A stretch of 64,000 nucleotides of DNA from Cytobacillus horneckiae (GCF_002835735.1 NZ_PISD01000021.1:1-64000), one strand, 5' to 3'. Counted from the stretch's first letter, positions 37,076 to 46,925 are shown. Program-made: numbers and translations. Notes: a model not told the origin generated them from the sequence alone.

Positions 37076-37166
37076 AAAAAAACTCCCCTTTGGTTCTAAT
37101 GGGTAGTTTTTACAAAACACAAACAGTTATGCAGGTTAAATTCATCTTTATTCCTGCACTATTAAA

Positions 37167-37202
37167 ATAAAAAAGCCATGGAAAATCTCCATGGGCTTTT
37201 GC
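37167..37202 (-). terminator. Terminator after sodA
   Basis: AAGCCCATGGAGA pairs with TCCATGGCTT on the minus strand, followed by TTTTTTATTTT. Confidence 0.88.
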
Positions 37203-37208
37203 ATTTAT

Positions 37209-37817
37209 TTATTTTGCAGCACTATAACGTTTAGCCACTTCATCCCAATTTACAACATTCCAAAATGCGTTAATATAATCAGGACGGCGGTTTTGATAAT
37301 TTAAATAGTAAGCATGTTCCCACACGTCTAAGCCAAGGATTGGCGTTTTACCTTCCATTATTGGCGAGTCTTGGTTAGGTGTGCTTGATAATTCTAATTC
37401 GCCGTTGTTAACAGATAACCATGCCCAGCCTGATCCGAATCGAGTAGTTGCTGCTTTAGCAAACTCTTCTTTAAAGTTATCAAAGCTGCCAAATTTGCTA
37501 GCAATTGCATCAGCAAGCTCACCAGTTGGTGCACCGCCGCCGTTTGGAGAAATGATCTGCCAGAATAATGAGTGGTTTGCATGTCCGCCACCATTATTGC
37601 GCACAGCTGTGCGAGCCGATTCAGGAACCGCATCTAAGTTAGCAATAACTTCTGCAACAGATTTAGAAGTTAATTCAGCATTTCCTTCCAACGCGTTATT
37701 TAAGTTCGTTACATAGGTGTTGTGATGCTTCGTATGGTGAATATTCATTGTTTCTTTGTCAATATGAGGTTCTAATGCGTCATAAGCGTAAGGTAATTGT
37801 GGTAGTTCAAATGCCAT
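37209..37817 (-). CDS. sodA: Superoxide dismutase [Mn]
   Basis: A 202-residue Mn/Fe-type superoxide dismutase that removes superoxide in the cytosol. Metal ligands lie in [18 protein letters not shown] and the signature [12 protein letters not shown]. The ATG at 37817 ([13 protein letters not shown]) follows GGGAGG; the frame extends to 37880 without homology. Manganese is inferred from the bacillar family, not shown. Its position next to yqgE and yqgC matches B. subtilis. Confidence 0.96.
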   Translation of the reverse strand: MAFELPQLPYAYDALEPHIDKETMNIHHTKHHNTYVTNLNNALEGNAELTSKSVAEVIANLDAVPESARTAVRNNGGGHANHSLFWQIISPNGGGAPTGELADAIASKFGSFDNFKEEFAKAATTRFGSGWAWLSVNNGELELSSTPNQDSPIMEGKTPILGLDVWEHAYYLNYQNRRPDYINAFWNVVNWDEVAKRYSAAK

Positions 37818-38005
37818 AATAAAATTCCTCCCTATGTACAATAATTTTTCAAGCCTTTTGATTGAAAATTCACAATACAACAGCTCTTAGCGTTAACATT
37901 ATCAAACTAGCCCTAAAGCATCAAATGATATGCATTGTTAACAAATTTAAAATACCCTCTACACTTCATTTTATACCCTGATTTTTAAGAAGAAAACCAT
38001 AAAAA

Positions 38006-38488
38006 TCATAAAACGACAAAGAGGAAATAAATAATCATGACTGCTTGAATAATCCCTTTCGTAAAAATGCTGCTAATAAACCCAATAAGCGAGCCGAATC
38101 CAACTTTTATCGCTTCTTTAATATTTCTGCGGTGAACGATTAGCTCTGCTATAACCGCACCAAGAAAGGGACCAAGAATAATACCTGCAACCGGAATAAC
38201 AAATGGCCCCACCAAGATGCCGATCGTGCTTCCCCATATTCCCGCCTTTGTTCCGCCATACTTCTTTACACCAATCATATTGGAAATATAATCGGCGCCA
38301 AACAATAGGATAACAAACAGAATTTGAATCGTCCAAAACAGCCAATTAAACGGCTCAAACGAGAAGAATAGCCCATAAACAATGAAACCTGCAGCAATAA
38401 ATAATACACTTGGTATAATCGGATAAACGAGCCCTGCAAATGCTACGATAAATAAAATAATAATAATTGTCCATGCCAAAAACTCCAT
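38006..38488 (-). CDS. yqgC: DUF456 membrane protein (YqgC)
   Basis: A 160-residue integral membrane protein with about four membrane helices. The Gly-rich DUF456 core is visible: [23 protein letters not shown] and [19 protein letters not shown]. The ATG follows AAGGAGGCG. Some relatives are proposed to transport small molecules, but nothing is proven. It lies upstream of sodA in the same direction. Confidence 0.88.
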   Translation of the reverse strand: MEFLAWTIIIILFIVAFAGLVYPIIPSVLFIAAGFIVYGLFFSFEPFNWLFWTIQILFVILLFGADYISNMIGVKKYGGTKAGIWGSTIGILVGPFVIPVAGIILGPFLGAVIAELIVHRRNIKEAIKVGFGSLIGFISSIFTKGIIQAVMIIYFLFVVL

Positions 38489-38510
38489 TTAAACGCCTCC
38501 TTAAATAGCG

Positions 38511-38543
38511 GAAAAAGCAAGGGATAACTCCCCTTGCTTTTCC
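38511..38543 (-). terminator. Terminator after the Na/Pi cotransporter gene
   Basis: AAAAGCAAGGGG pairs with CCCTTGCTTTTT in a compact hairpin just after the stop codon. The A/T flank is present on both strands. Confidence 0.85.
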
Positions 38544-38546
38544 CCT

Positions 38547-40175
38547 TTATTCTTCCCCTAAAACAGCTTCTGCAATATTTACAGCATGATCGCCAATGCG
38601 TTCTAGGTTACTTAAAATATCTACGTATACAATACCTGCCTGACCTGAGCAAATTCCTTCGCTCAATCGAATAATATGTTGTTTACGCAGCTTTCTTTCC
38701 ATTTTATCAATTAGTTCTTCTTTTTGCACAACATGAGTAGCTGCCTCTTTGTCACCATGATCTAAAGCCTCTATAGCTTCCGTTACTGTAGAAATAGTCA
38801 ATTTGAACATCTCATCCAAATCATCCATAGCAGTATCAGTAATACTCACTTTATTCGCCTTTTTATAGTCCATCAATTCGATAATATTTTCAAAATGATC
38901 GCCGATTCTTTCAATATCTCTAATTGTATCCATTAAAATCGTATGCTCTTCTGATTCATGGTTTGATAATGAGCTTCTTGAAAGGCTGACAAGATAATCC
39001 GTAATGTTTCGATCAAAATGATTAATAGCATCTTCTAACTGATAAGCGCTATCTGAATATTTCTGTTCACCCGTTTTCAAAAATTTATTAGTATCCTCCA
39101 AGCCATTAATCGCAAACTGACCCATGCGAAGCACTTCTTCTTTTGCCTGTCCTAGAGCAATAGAAGGTGATTGCTCAATGAAGACTGGATCTAAATTCTT
39201 TGCTTTATAATCCTTCACAGTATCTTCACCTGGAACTAATTTCGTTACAATATAGGCCAAGACCGCGATAAATGGGAATTGAATAATCGTATTCGATATA
39301 TTGAAAATACCGTGACCAAAAGCAATAGTCATTTCAGGATTGAGACTTAAGCTGCTTTCAATATATTCAACAAATAAGGTAAACGGTTTTAATAGGATTA
39401 GGAATATCGTAGCTCCAATTAAATTAAATAGCACATGAACTGCCGCTGCTCTTTTTGCTGCTACTGTGGCGCCAATGGAAGCCAGGACAGCTGTAATAGT
39501 TGTTCCTATATTATCTCCAAAAAGTATAGGCAATGCTGCTTGTAAATCTACAAGGTCACCTGCATAAAGCCCTTGAAGAATACCAATAGTAGCAGACGAA
39601 CTTTGTACGATAACTGTCAGTACAGTACCAACCAACACGCCAAGAACTGGGTTTTCACTCATGCTTAAAGTTAAATCACTAAAAGATTGCAAGCCGCTTA
39701 ATGGCTTCATTGCACCTGACATAAGGCCAAGTCCAAAGAACAATGCACCTAATCCAAAAATTATGCTTCCAATATTATTAGCTTTTGCATTTTTAACAAA
39801 AATTAATAATATGACACCGACTGCAATCATTGGCAGTGAATACTCGCCTACATTCAGCCCGATGATAAAGGCAGTAAATGTTGTCCCTATATTCGCTCCC
39901 ATGATTACGCCAATAGCTTGTCTCAGTGTCATAAAGCCTGCACTTACAAGACCAACTGTGATGACGGTAGTAGCTGAACTGCTTTGAATCAGCATCGTAA
40001 CAATCATCCCCGCCAATACACCCATAAATGGATTGGTGGTAAAACGATCTAAGATTTCCCTTAAACGATCGCCTGCTGATTTTTGCAATCCATCTCCCAT
40101 CGTTTTAATACCGTATAGGAAAATACCGAGACCACCTATAAACTCAAAAATAATTTTTTGTACATCAAGTTCCAA
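38547..40175 (-). CDS. Na/Pi cotransporter family protein with PhoU-like C-terminal domain
   Basis: A 542-residue protein. The N-terminal membrane part has two inverted repeats with the QSSSA signatures MLIQSSSATTV and VIVQSSSATIG, and GANIGTT and GDNIGTT motifs. The C-terminal 200 residues form a PhoU-like helical domain (RMGQFAINGLEDTN, RDIERIGDHFENI, NLERIGDHAVNIAEAV). I chose TTG at 40175 with AGGGG 9 bases upstream; an earlier TTG at 40184 is too close to it. This is a low-affinity sodium-dependent phosphate carrier family (NptA-like). No Pho box was seen upstream. Confidence 0.92.
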   Translation of the reverse strand: MELDVQKIIFEFIGGLGIFLYGIKTMGDGLQKSAGDRLREILDRFTTNPFMGVLAGMIVTMLIQSSSATTVITVGLVSAGFMTLRQAIGVIMGANIGTTFTAFIIGLNVGEYSLPMIAVGVILLIFVKNAKANNIGSIIFGLGALFFGLGLMSGAMKPLSGLQSFSDLTLSMSENPVLGVLVGTVLTVIVQSSSATIGILQGLYAGDLVDLQAALPILFGDNIGTTITAVLASIGATVAAKRAAAVHVLFNLIGATIFLILLKPFTLFVEYIESSLSLNPEMTIAFGHGIFNISNTIIQFPFIAVLAYIVTKLVPGEDTVKDYKAKNLDPVFIEQSPSIALGQAKEEVLRMGQFAINGLEDTNKFLKTGEQKYSDSAYQLEDAINHFDRNITDYLVSLSRSSLSNHESEEHTILMDTIRDIERIGDHFENIIELMDYKKANKVSITDTAMDDLDEMFKLTISTVTEAIEALDHGDKEAATHVVQKEELIDKMERKLRKQHIIRLSEGICSGQAGIVYVDILSNLERIGDHAVNIAEAVLGEE

Positions 40176-40412
40176 ACTATTCAACCCCTAAAAGAATAAT
40201 TATCGACATTATTTTTAACCCCATACAATTATTAATGGTTTTTGTTTAGAATGTAAACAAATCCACCTTTAAATTTACAAACCCTTTGCATTCGACCGTA
40301 ATGTTACAATTGCATTACATTCGAGTTCTAAATGTTCAATCAACTCCGCACGCTTGTGCAGCATTTATAATCCAGTTACAATAGATGCTGATAACTTTAA
40401 AGGGTGTGTCAA

Positions 40413-41192
40413 ATGAATATATTTAAACAATTAATAAAAAGTATTTATTCACCGAAAGATATTGCTTCCTTTCGAACGCAAGGAATCGGAAAAACAATCG
40501 GTTACGTTTTTTTCCTCACTTTGCTCTCAGTCATCCCATCGATATATTTTTTAAGTGCTTCCATTTTAAACGGTGTAAACTCGTTGGAAACATCTATTGA
40601 AAAGGATTTTCCGAACTTTGTGATTGAAAATGGCAAGCTTCAATCTGACGAAGAAGTTCCAATCACAATCAACAATAAAGAGGTAACCATTATATTTGAT
40701 TCAAACGGGATCGTAAAAAAAGAGGAAATCTTGAATTCTGAAAACACAATTGCTTTTTTAGAAGATGAATTTATTTTTGTTTCAGGGGGACAACAGCAGG
40801 GCTACGCATATTCAATGCTCGGAGATGTTAGTTTAGATAAAGAGACCACCATGAATCTTTTGTCCGAAGCAAATTCTTGGCTTCTTGTTATTATTTCAAT
40901 CATGGCAATACTTATTTATTTATTTACCGTAAGCATTCGATTCATAGAAATATCAATACTTGCACTTTTAGGTCTATTAATTGTCAGAATCCTGCAGCGT
41001 GGGCTGGAGTATCGTTTTATTTGGAGAATGGCTGCTTATAGTGTGACGCTTTCAACAGTATTTTTTACTATTATGGGCGCACTTCAAACGACCGTTCCGA
41101 ATGGCGCATTAATCAGCTGGCTAATTGGCATCATTATGCTCATGCTTTCAATTAAAGAAATTCCCCATAAAAAAGACGAACAAATAAGCTAA
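40413..41192 (+). CDS. yqgB: DUF1189 family membrane protein (YqgB-like)
   Basis: A 259-residue membrane protein. It has one N-terminal helix (TIGYVFFLTLLSVIPSIYFL), an extracellular domain of about 100 residues, and four C-terminal helices. The family start MNIFKQLIKSIYSPKDIASFR is characteristic. The ATG at 40413 has AAAGGG upstream. Position beside yqgC and its family suggest YqgB, though the symbol rests on synteny. The function is unknown. Confidence 0.8.
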   Translation: MNIFKQLIKSIYSPKDIASFRTQGIGKTIGYVFFLTLLSVIPSIYFLSASILNGVNSLETSIEKDFPNFVIENGKLQSDEEVPITINNKEVTIIFDSNGIVKKEEILNSENTIAFLEDEFIFVSGGQQQGYAYSMLGDVSLDKETTMNLLSEANSWLLVIISIMAILIYLFTVSIRFIEISILALLGLLIVRILQRGLEYRFIWRMAAYSVTLSTVFFTIMGALQTTVPNGALISWLIGIIMLMLSIKEIPHKKDEQIS

Positions 41193-41207
41193 CAAATCAT
41201 CATCACT

Positions 41208-41236
41208 GCCGCCGGCAATCGCTGGCGGCTTTTTTT
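41208..41236 (+). terminator. Terminator after the DUF1189 gene
   Basis: GCCGCCGGCAATCGCTGGCGGC forms a GC-rich hairpin followed by TTTTTTT. Confidence 0.92.
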
Positions 41237-41427
41237 CGTATAGTTGGCTATTTAATCAGCTTTGCTTTCTCCCGCAGGAATATACTTATATTCATTCGTA
41301 TGGAAGTGGGATGTAGCCACATGAATAACAAGGATAAAATTTAATTCTTCCGTTTTAGTTCTATCTATCAATGGACAAACATAGATATTTTTTAACTGAA
41401 ATATTTATTCCGGGGGGTAGTCCTATA

Positions 41428-41769
41428 ATGAGAAGATTCGCTGTCTTTATTCTAGTTATCGTCGTCGCGTATGCCATTTTTATTGATATATCTAAAGGCA
41501 CACTACCCGAAGCACAGGAAAAATCCGATGAACAGCCGGCTGTCACAGCCTCAACAACTGAAACTGAGCCCGATGCTCCATTTATTGAAAAAGAAGTCAA
41601 ACCAGGAGATACCGTCCTTTCTATCGTTGAGAAGGAAAACAATGGATTGGAAAATGTGCCAATTAATGTGATAGTTACAGATTTTTCAACTCTTAATGCA
41701 GGACTTAAGCCTGAAGATATAAAGTATGGCCAAGTTTATAAATTCCCGACCTATGAGCATGAAAACTAA
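41428..41769 (+). CDS. yqfZ: YqfZ, membrane-anchored LysM-like protein
   Basis: A 113-residue protein with an N-terminal membrane anchor (FAVFILVIVVAYAIFI), a linker rich in Ser, Thr and Glu, and a C-terminal LysM-like domain (VKPGDTVLSIVEKEN...LKPEDIKYGQVYKFP). It probably faces the outside and contacts the cell wall. In B. subtilis yqfZ is a sporulation gene of the mother cell. The ATG at 41428 follows GGGGGGT. It is upstream of ispG. Confidence 0.83.
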   Translation: MRRFAVFILVIVVAYAIFIDISKGTLPEAQEKSDEQPAVTASTTETEPDAPFIEKEVKPGDTVLSIVEKENNGLENVPINVIVTDFSTLNAGLKPEDIKYGQVYKFPTYEHEN

Positions 41770-41884
41770 AAGATTCACATCAACATTCTTGTCAACTCAA
41801 TCCATTCATTGATACAATAGTGAAAGCGAACTTATTAAAAGTTCAAATATAGAATTTATACACAAATAAAGGAGCGAATCTCCA

Positions 41885-43003
41885 TTGAGTGAAATCATAC
41901 ATCGCACGAAAACCCGTCCGGTAAAGGTTGGACCATTAACTATTGGTGGAAGCAATGAGCTGTTTATTCAAAGTATGACCACAACGAAAACACACGATGT
42001 GGAAGCTACAGTTGCAGAAATCAAGCGATTGGAAGAAGCCGGCTGTCAAATCGTACGTGTCGCTTGCCCAGATGAAAGAGCAGCAAATGCTATTGCTGAT
42101 ATAAAAAAACAAATTAATATTCCACTTGTTGTTGATATTCATTTTGACTATAAGCTTGCCTTGAAAGCAATTGAAGGCGGAGCAGATAAAATAAGAATCA
42201 ATCCAGGAAATATTGGCAGACGTGAAAAAGTGGAAGCAGTTGTAAAAGCTGCAAAAGAAAAAGGAATTCCAATCCGCATTGGTGTCAATGCAGGTTCTTT
42301 AGAAAAAAGAATTCTTGAAAAATACGGATACCCTACAGCTGATGGAATGGTTGAAAGTGCCCTCCATCATATTAAAATTCTTGAGGATCTGGACTTTCAT
42401 GATATTATCGTTTCAATGAAAGCTTCTGATGTAAATTTAGCGATTGAAGCATACGAAAAAGCTTCAAAAGCATTTGATTATCCTCTTCACTTAGGTATTA
42501 CTGAGTCTGGTACATTATTTGCAGGGACTGTAAAAAGTGCAGCCGGTTTAGGTGCGATTCTTAGTAAAGGAATCGGAAATACTTTAAGAATTTCATTAAG
42601 TGCTGACCCGGTTGAAGAAGTAAAGGTCGCACGTGAATTGCTGAAAGTATTCGGATTGTCGTCAAATGCGGCAACTTTGATCTCTTGTCCAACATGCGGC
42701 AGAATTGAAATCGATCTTATTAGCATCGCAAATGAAGTAGAAGAGTATATTTCAACTATTAAAGCACCGATAAAGGTAGCTGTGCTTGGCTGCGCTGTAA
42801 ACGGACCTGGTGAAGCTCGTGAGGCAGATATTGGCATTGCAGGTGCACGTGGTGAAGGTTTATTATTCCGCAAAGGAAAAATCGTTAGAAAAGTACCTGA
42901 AGAAACGATGGTTGAGGAATTAAAAATCGAAATTGATAAAATAGCTGAAGAGTACTTCGCAAAACAAGAAGAAGAAAAGAAAGCAGCTGAAGCAGTTAAA
43001 TAA
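41885..43003 (+). CDS. ispG: 4-hydroxy-3-methylbut-2-en-1-yl diphosphate synthase (GcpE)
   Basis: Penultimate enzyme of the MEP isoprenoid pathway: turns MEcPP into HMBPP with electrons from ferredoxin or flavodoxin, using a [4Fe-4S] cluster. It is 372 residues. The TIM barrel begins [27 protein letters not shown]; cluster cysteines are in [13 protein letters not shown] (two) and [12 protein letters not shown] (one), near residues 268, 271 and 303. The start is TTG at 41885 with AAAGGAGCG upstream. The C-terminus is a charged Glu/Lys tail. ispH is 8 kb downstream. Confidence 0.96.
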   Translation: MSEIIHRTKTRPVKVGPLTIGGSNELFIQSMTTTKTHDVEATVAEIKRLEEAGCQIVRVACPDERAANAIADIKKQINIPLVVDIHFDYKLALKAIEGGADKIRINPGNIGRREKVEAVVKAAKEKGIPIRIGVNAGSLEKRILEKYGYPTADGMVESALHHIKILEDLDFHDIIVSMKASDVNLAIEAYEKASKAFDYPLHLGITESGTLFAGTVKSAAGLGAILSKGIGNTLRISLSADPVEEVKVARELLKVFGLSSNAATLISCPTCGRIEIDLISIANEVEEYISTIKAPIKVAVLGCAVNGPGEAREADIGIAGARGEGLLFRKGKIVRKVPEETMVEELKIEIDKIAEEYFAKQEEEKKAAEAVK

Positions 43004-43010
43004 TTTTTTT

Positions 43011-43044
43011 AAAGAAGCCTGGCAATTTGCCAGGCTTCTTTTTG
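43011..43044. terminator. Terminator after ispG
   Basis: AAGAAGCCTGGCA pairs with TGCCAGGCTTCTT over a tiny loop, followed by TTTT. Confidence 0.92.
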
Positions 43045-43056
43045 TTTGACCCTGTT

Positions 43057-43434
43057 CTAAAAGAACGGCAAAATAAACACACCGACAATTAAGGAAACGG
43101 CGCCTATACCAATCGCCCAATTGCCAAACCCTTTTGCTCCTTTGCGATTAGCTACAATTCCGAAGATAATTCCCGCAATTCCAAGAATAATCGGCATGAT
43201 AAACAGAGATATTATAGATAAAACGAGAGCCGTAATACCTACTCCTCTGCCTTCTTGTCGATTCCGGTCACGATCAACCTCTCTGTTCCTAACATCATTG
43301 TAGGAGACAGGTGCTGCTATCTCAGCTGCTGTTTCTTCTGAATACTCGCTTGAGACTTCATTTTGGTTATCGTCAATCTGCTGATTATGAAGAAGATCAT
43401 AATCTTCATCATACTTTCGCTCTTGATCTGCCAT
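43057..43434 (-). CDS. yqfX: YqfX, DUF4190-type membrane protein
   Basis: A 125-residue protein with an acidic and Asn/Asp-rich cytoplasmic N-terminus (about residues 1-60) and two C-terminal membrane helices separated by a basic loop: ITALVLSIISLFIMPIILGIAGIIFGIVAN and GFGNWAIGIGAVSLIVGVFILPFF. The Gly-rich helices and ANRKGAKGFG loop fit DUF4190. Start at ATG 43434 or one codon earlier. In B. subtilis yqfX is a spore gene. Convergent with ispG. Confidence 0.82.
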   Translation of the reverse strand: MADQERKYDEDYDLLHNQQIDDNQNEVSSEYSEETAAEIAAPVSYNDVRNREVDRDRNRQEGRGVGITALVLSIISLFIMPIILGIAGIIFGIVANRKGAKGFGNWAIGIGAVSLIVGVFILPFF

Positions 43435-43723
43435 CATGATCCCTCGCTTTCAGGTATCTACATCGAAGCTTTGTAGTGGAGCATTACTTATTGTTTACGA
43501 CTTTTTTTCTTTTAATGATGTAAATGTTTAACTATTAGCTAAAAACATATTTAGAATATTTTGGCGCTCTTCGAAAATGCTTTACAATCCTCTTTCTAGT
43601 ATCATAAATTTTCATATTAACGAGGCTAAAGGGTTTATATGTATTCATTTTTACGCTAATATTATTAAAGTAAGAGCGATCAGATGGTCGTTTTTTAGTT
43701 TTTTAAAAGGAGAGCCATTTATA

Positions 43724-44299
43724 ATGAAAAAAAGATTTGGGATAGACATTGATGGGACAGTCACAAGTCCTGCTTCAATGATTCCTTTTTTAAATAAAGC
43801 TTTTGGCTTAGAGCTAACATTAGATGATGTAAAACAATATGACCTATATCCATTAGTAGACATAGCTCCTGATGAATTTGATCAATGGTTCAAAGAAAGT
43901 GAACCGGAAATTTACCGCACTTCAACGATTGCAGATGGTGCAAAGCAAGTGCTCAACAAATGGAAAAACGAGCATGAGTTATATTTTATTAGTGCAAGAA
44001 ATGCGGAATTATTGGAAGTAACGGAAAAATGGTTTCTGGAGCATACACTCGAATTTCATCATATTGAATTAATCGGTACACATCATAAAATTCAGGCAGC
44101 AAAAGAGTATAAAGTTGATATTTTCTTTGAAGATAAGCATGATAATGCTGTGATGATTCATGAGGAATGCCAAATTCCAGTGATTTTATTTGATACTCCA
44201 TATAACCGCGACCCAATTCCAAACGGCGTTATTCGTGTACATAGCTGGGAAGAGGCATATGAATGGGTAGAGCAATGGTTAAAGGTTGGCGCGAAATAA
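43724..44299 (+). CDS. yqfW: HAD-superfamily nucleotidase-like protein (YqfW)
   Basis: A 191-residue HAD phosphatase of the 5'(3')-deoxyribonucleotidase type. HAD motif I is FGIDIDGTVTSPAS at the N-terminus, motif II ELYFISARN near residue 87, and motif IV IFFEDKHDNA near 132. The substrate is inferred from the family only. The ATG at 43724 follows AAAAGGAGAG; the frame extends to 43577 without a ribosome site. Next is the convergent zur. Confidence 0.87.
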   Translation: MKKRFGIDIDGTVTSPASMIPFLNKAFGLELTLDDVKQYDLYPLVDIAPDEFDQWFKESEPEIYRTSTIADGAKQVLNKWKNEHELYFISARNAELLEVTEKWFLEHTLEFHHIELIGTHHKIQAAKEYKVDIFFEDKHDNAVMIHEECQIPVILFDTPYNRDPIPNGVIRVHSWEEAYEWVEQWLKVGAK

Positions 44300-44321
44300 T
44301 CTACATGGGATTGCTTTCTCT

Positions 44322-44372
44322 ATACAAGAAAAGGTGAGACGCTTCAATAGAAGGGCTCACCTTTTTCTTGTA
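44322..44372. terminator. Bidirectional terminator between yqfW and zur
   Basis: ACAAGAAAAGGTGAG pairs with CTCACCTTTTTCTTGT with small imperfections. T-runs lie on both strands. Confidence 0.88.
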
Positions 44373-44411
44373 TATTTATCTTCGTTGCTGCCGCATAGGA
44401 GAGGTCACAAA

Positions 44412-44822
44412 TTAGCAACACTCTGGGCATTTTCCGTAAATTTCAAATTTGTGACCAGATACGTCATAACCACTTAAATTTTCCACTAAGCTGTTCATTG
44501 GGCAGGTTTCTATTTCCTTTGTTTTTCCGCAATCCAAACAAATAAAATGATGATGATGATGTTCATGTGAACAAGTAAAACGGAAATGCTTTTCCCCGGA
44601 TAATTCTGTCATTTCAAATATATTTAGATCCACAAACAATGAGAGATTCCGATAAATCGTATCAAAGCTTAAACCAGGATAATTGATTTTCATTTTTTCA
44701 AGTACATCTCTAGCTGTTAAATACTTATTGCTATCAGCAAATAGCTCAAGCATTTCTTCCCGTTTTCCTGTATGCTTGTAGCCTTGATTTTTTAATAAAT
44801 TCAATGCTTCACTCACATTCAT
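44412..44822 (-). CDS. zur: Zinc uptake regulator Zur (Fur family)
   Basis: A 136-residue Fur-family repressor. The winged helix is in the first 80 residues ([34 protein letters not shown]). The structural zinc site is formed by two CxxC pairs: HFICLDCGK and YGKCPECC. The sensory His cluster (EHHHHHF) fits zinc sensing. It is encoded directly behind the zinc ABC transporter genes znuC-znuB, whose promoter carries a partial Zur box, so it is probably autoregulated as part of this operon. Confidence 0.94.
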   Translation of the reverse strand: MNVSEALNLLKNQGYKHTGKREEMLELFADSNKYLTARDVLEKMKINYPGLSFDTIYRNLSLFVDLNIFEMTELSGEKHFRFTCSHEHHHHHFICLDCGKTKEIETCPMNSLVENLSGYDVSGHKFEIYGKCPECC

Positions 44823-44837
44823 ACTTTATCCACCCTT

Positions 44838-45692
44838 TTACTTTTGAACTTTAGCTGGTCTCGATGTTGTTAGCTTTTTAATTAGTATCGTTACTATTAA
44901 TATTAACACAGCAATAATGACAATAGTTCCACCAGGTGCAAGATCCAAATAATAAGCAAGGAACAAGCCGCCTAAAACTGAAATTTCTCCGAAGAGAATG
45001 GAAAAGAAAATCGTTTGCTTAAATCCTTTCGCTATCCGCATACTTGCGGCAACAGGCAAAGTCATTAAAGCCGAAACAAGCAAGATCCCGACAATTCTCA
45101 TAGAGGATGCAATAACAAGCGCAACCATTACGATAAAAATAAAATGAACTGTTTTTGCTGGAATTCCTGATGCTTTTGCATGCTCTTCATCGAATGATAG
45201 TAAGAATAATTCCTTATATAATATAATGATTGTCGCAATAATGACAATGCTAATAATTAAAATCAGCCATAAATCAGCACGGCTTACAGCACTCACACTT
45301 CCGAACAAATAACCAAATAAATCAGTATTAAACCCATCAGCTAAAGAGATGAAAATCACACTTAGGCCAGTACCGCCAGAAAGAATAATCGGAATCGCTA
45401 ATTCCTGATAATGCTTATAAACACTGCGCAGCTTTTCGATAAATAATGAACCTGTGACTGAAAAGGCCATTCCCATATAAATTGGATTAAGTCCAGATAT
45501 GCCAAGCACTTTCTTTTCAAGCAAAAGGCTGGCCGCAATCCCTGCTAGTGTCACATGGCTCAGCGCATCTGCTATCAAAGACAGCCTCCTTACCACTATA
45601 TATACACCGAGCAACGGTGCGACAATGCCGATGATAATTCCTGTTAGAAACGCATTTTGTAAAAACTCATATTGAAAAATTGCAGAAATCAC
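44838..45692 (-). CDS. znuB: Zinc ABC transporter permease (ZnuB-like)
   Basis: A 284-residue permease of the ABC-3 family with eight or so membrane helices. The cytoplasmic loop motif is ADALSHVTLAGIAASLLL, near residue 35. The remaining helices (MRIVGILLVSALMTLPVAASMRIA) match manganese/zinc ABC permeases; zinc is deduced from the Zur context. It overlaps znuC by 4 bases and is followed by zur after 15 bases. Confidence 0.92.
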   Translation of the reverse strand: MISAIFQYEFLQNAFLTGIIIGIVAPLLGVYIVVRRLSLIADALSHVTLAGIAASLLLEKKVLGISGLNPIYMGMAFSVTGSLFIEKLRSVYKHYQELAIPIILSGGTGLSVIFISLADGFNTDLFGYLFGSVSAVSRADLWLILIISIVIIATIIILYKELFLLSFDEEHAKASGIPAKTVHFIFIVMVALVIASSMRIVGILLVSALMTLPVAASMRIAKGFKQTIFFSILFGEISVLGGLFLAYYLDLAPGGTIVIIAVLILIVTILIKKLTTSRPAKVQK

Positions 45693-46480
45693 GATTTTAC
45701 CCCTCCATGGTGATGGTCATGATCATGCGATAAAATATGAACATCATGGCCATAAAATGCCGACATTTTATCTTTATCCAGCCTTTCGAATTCGGCGGTT
45801 TCCCCATGGAAATGGAGTGACTTATTCATGCAGGCAACATGTGTAACCTTATCTGAAATCGTGCCTATATCATGGGTGACTAATAATAAAGTAATGCCTC
45901 TGTTTTTATTTAACTCCTCCAGCATATCGTAGAATGATTGCACATGCTGTGCATCTACCCCAACTGTCGGTTCATCTAAAATCAATAGCTTCGGATCGCT
46001 TACTAAAGCTCTCGCAATAAAGACTCGCTGCTGCTGGCCACCTGAAAGTTCGCCAATATTTCTATTTTTAAATTGTATCAATCCAACAGAGTCAATTGCG
46101 TCTAATACCTTATGTTTGTCTTCGGTATTCATAAATTTAAATAGCCCGAGCTTTTTTGTTAACCCGCTTGCCACCACTTCATATACTGTAGCAGGAAAAC
46201 CGGTATTAAAAGAGTTTGCCTTTTGTGAGACGAAGCCTATTCTTTGCCATTCCTTAAATTTGTGAATATCTTTGCCAAACAATTTGATTTTCCCAGATTG
46301 CGCCTTTAACAATCCTAATATCAATTTCAGCATCGTTGATTTTCCCGAGCCGTTTGGACCGACGATTGCAAGAAATACACCTTCGTTTATCGTTATATTA
46401 ATACGTTCTAAAACATTTTCTTTTTCATATTTATAGGATACATCCTGCATGTCTATTATTGGATGGACCTTTTCATTCAT
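45689..46480 (-). CDS. znuC: Zinc ABC transporter ATP-binding protein (ZnuC-like)
   Basis: A 263-residue ABC ATPase. Walker A is VGPNGSGKSTMLK near residue 36, signature [16 protein letters not shown] near 138, Walker B LLILDEPTVGVD near 160. The C-terminus is rich in His (HILSHDHDHHHGG), a likely zinc-binding tail. The ATG at 46480 is preceded by GAAGGTGAG. The substrate-binding partner znuA is not nearby, so it must be elsewhere. Confidence 0.93.
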   Translation of the reverse strand: MNEKVHPIIDMQDVSYKYEKENVLERINITINEGVFLAIVGPNGSGKSTMLKLILGLLKAQSGKIKLFGKDIHKFKEWQRIGFVSQKANSFNTGFPATVYEVVASGLTKKLGLFKFMNTEDKHKVLDAIDSVGLIQFKNRNIGELSGGQQQRVFIARALVSDPKLLILDEPTVGVDAQHVQSFYDMLEELNKNRGITLLLVTHDIGTISDKVTHVACMNKSLHFHGETAEFERLDKDKMSAFYGHDVHILSHDHDHHHGGVKS

Positions 46481-46496
46481 AACGCTCACCTTCAAA

Positions 46497-46515
46497 TTAA
46501 GAATCATTACGATTT
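46497..46515 (-). promoter_or_regulatory. Zur box-like site upstream of znuC
   Basis: The minus strand reads AAATCGTAATGATTCTTAA. The left half AAATCGTAAT and central base match the B. subtilis Zur operator (AAATCGTAATnATTACGATTT), while the right half is partial. It lies 16 bases above the znuC start codon. Confidence 0.7.
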
Positions 46516-46648
46516 ACCACAAAAGGTAGTATACAGCAACTGTTCATGATTGTAAAGTAAGGAATATCGGCTTGTATTAAATATTCCTCTCGAAAAATAG
46601 GCACATTTCTTCTTTTTGCTACATAGAGTAAGTTGGAGGAGTGATGAG

Positions 46649-46903
46649 ATGAATATTTTTGAAAACATCATTAATCATAAAGTAAATAATATTACTGCAG
46701 ATGAATTATTAAAGTATGGGAAGCAATTCAATATTTCAGTAAAAAAAGCCGACGCAGAAAAAATCGCCCAATATCTTCGCGGAAAACAAGTGAATATTTT
46801 TAATGAAACTGAGCGAACAAAATTAATTAAAGAAATTGCAAAAGTAGCAGGCGTCGATACCGCTAAATCAGTTAATAAGCTTTTCTTAATGTTTACGAAG
46901 TAA
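46649..46903 (+). CDS. yqfT: DUF2624 family protein (YqfT)
   Basis: An 84-residue helical protein (MNIFENIINHKVNNITADEL..., RGKQVNIFNETERTKLIKEIAKVAG). It has the alternating hydrophobic pattern of DUF2624. The ATG at 46649 is preceded by GGAGGAG; the frame is open to 46616. It matches YqfT beside nfo in B. subtilis. No membrane helix. The function is unknown. Confidence 0.83.
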   Translation: MNIFENIINHKVNNITADELLKYGKQFNISVKKADAEKIAQYLRGKQVNIFNETERTKLIKEIAKVAGVDTAKSVNKLFLMFTK

Positions 46904-46925
46904 CCTTACTTACTGGTCATCGAGG

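Noticed and set aside
40185-40412. Pho box upstream of the Na/Pi cotransporter gene
   Set aside because: Only scattered TTTACA-like words are seen, without the regular 11-base spacing.
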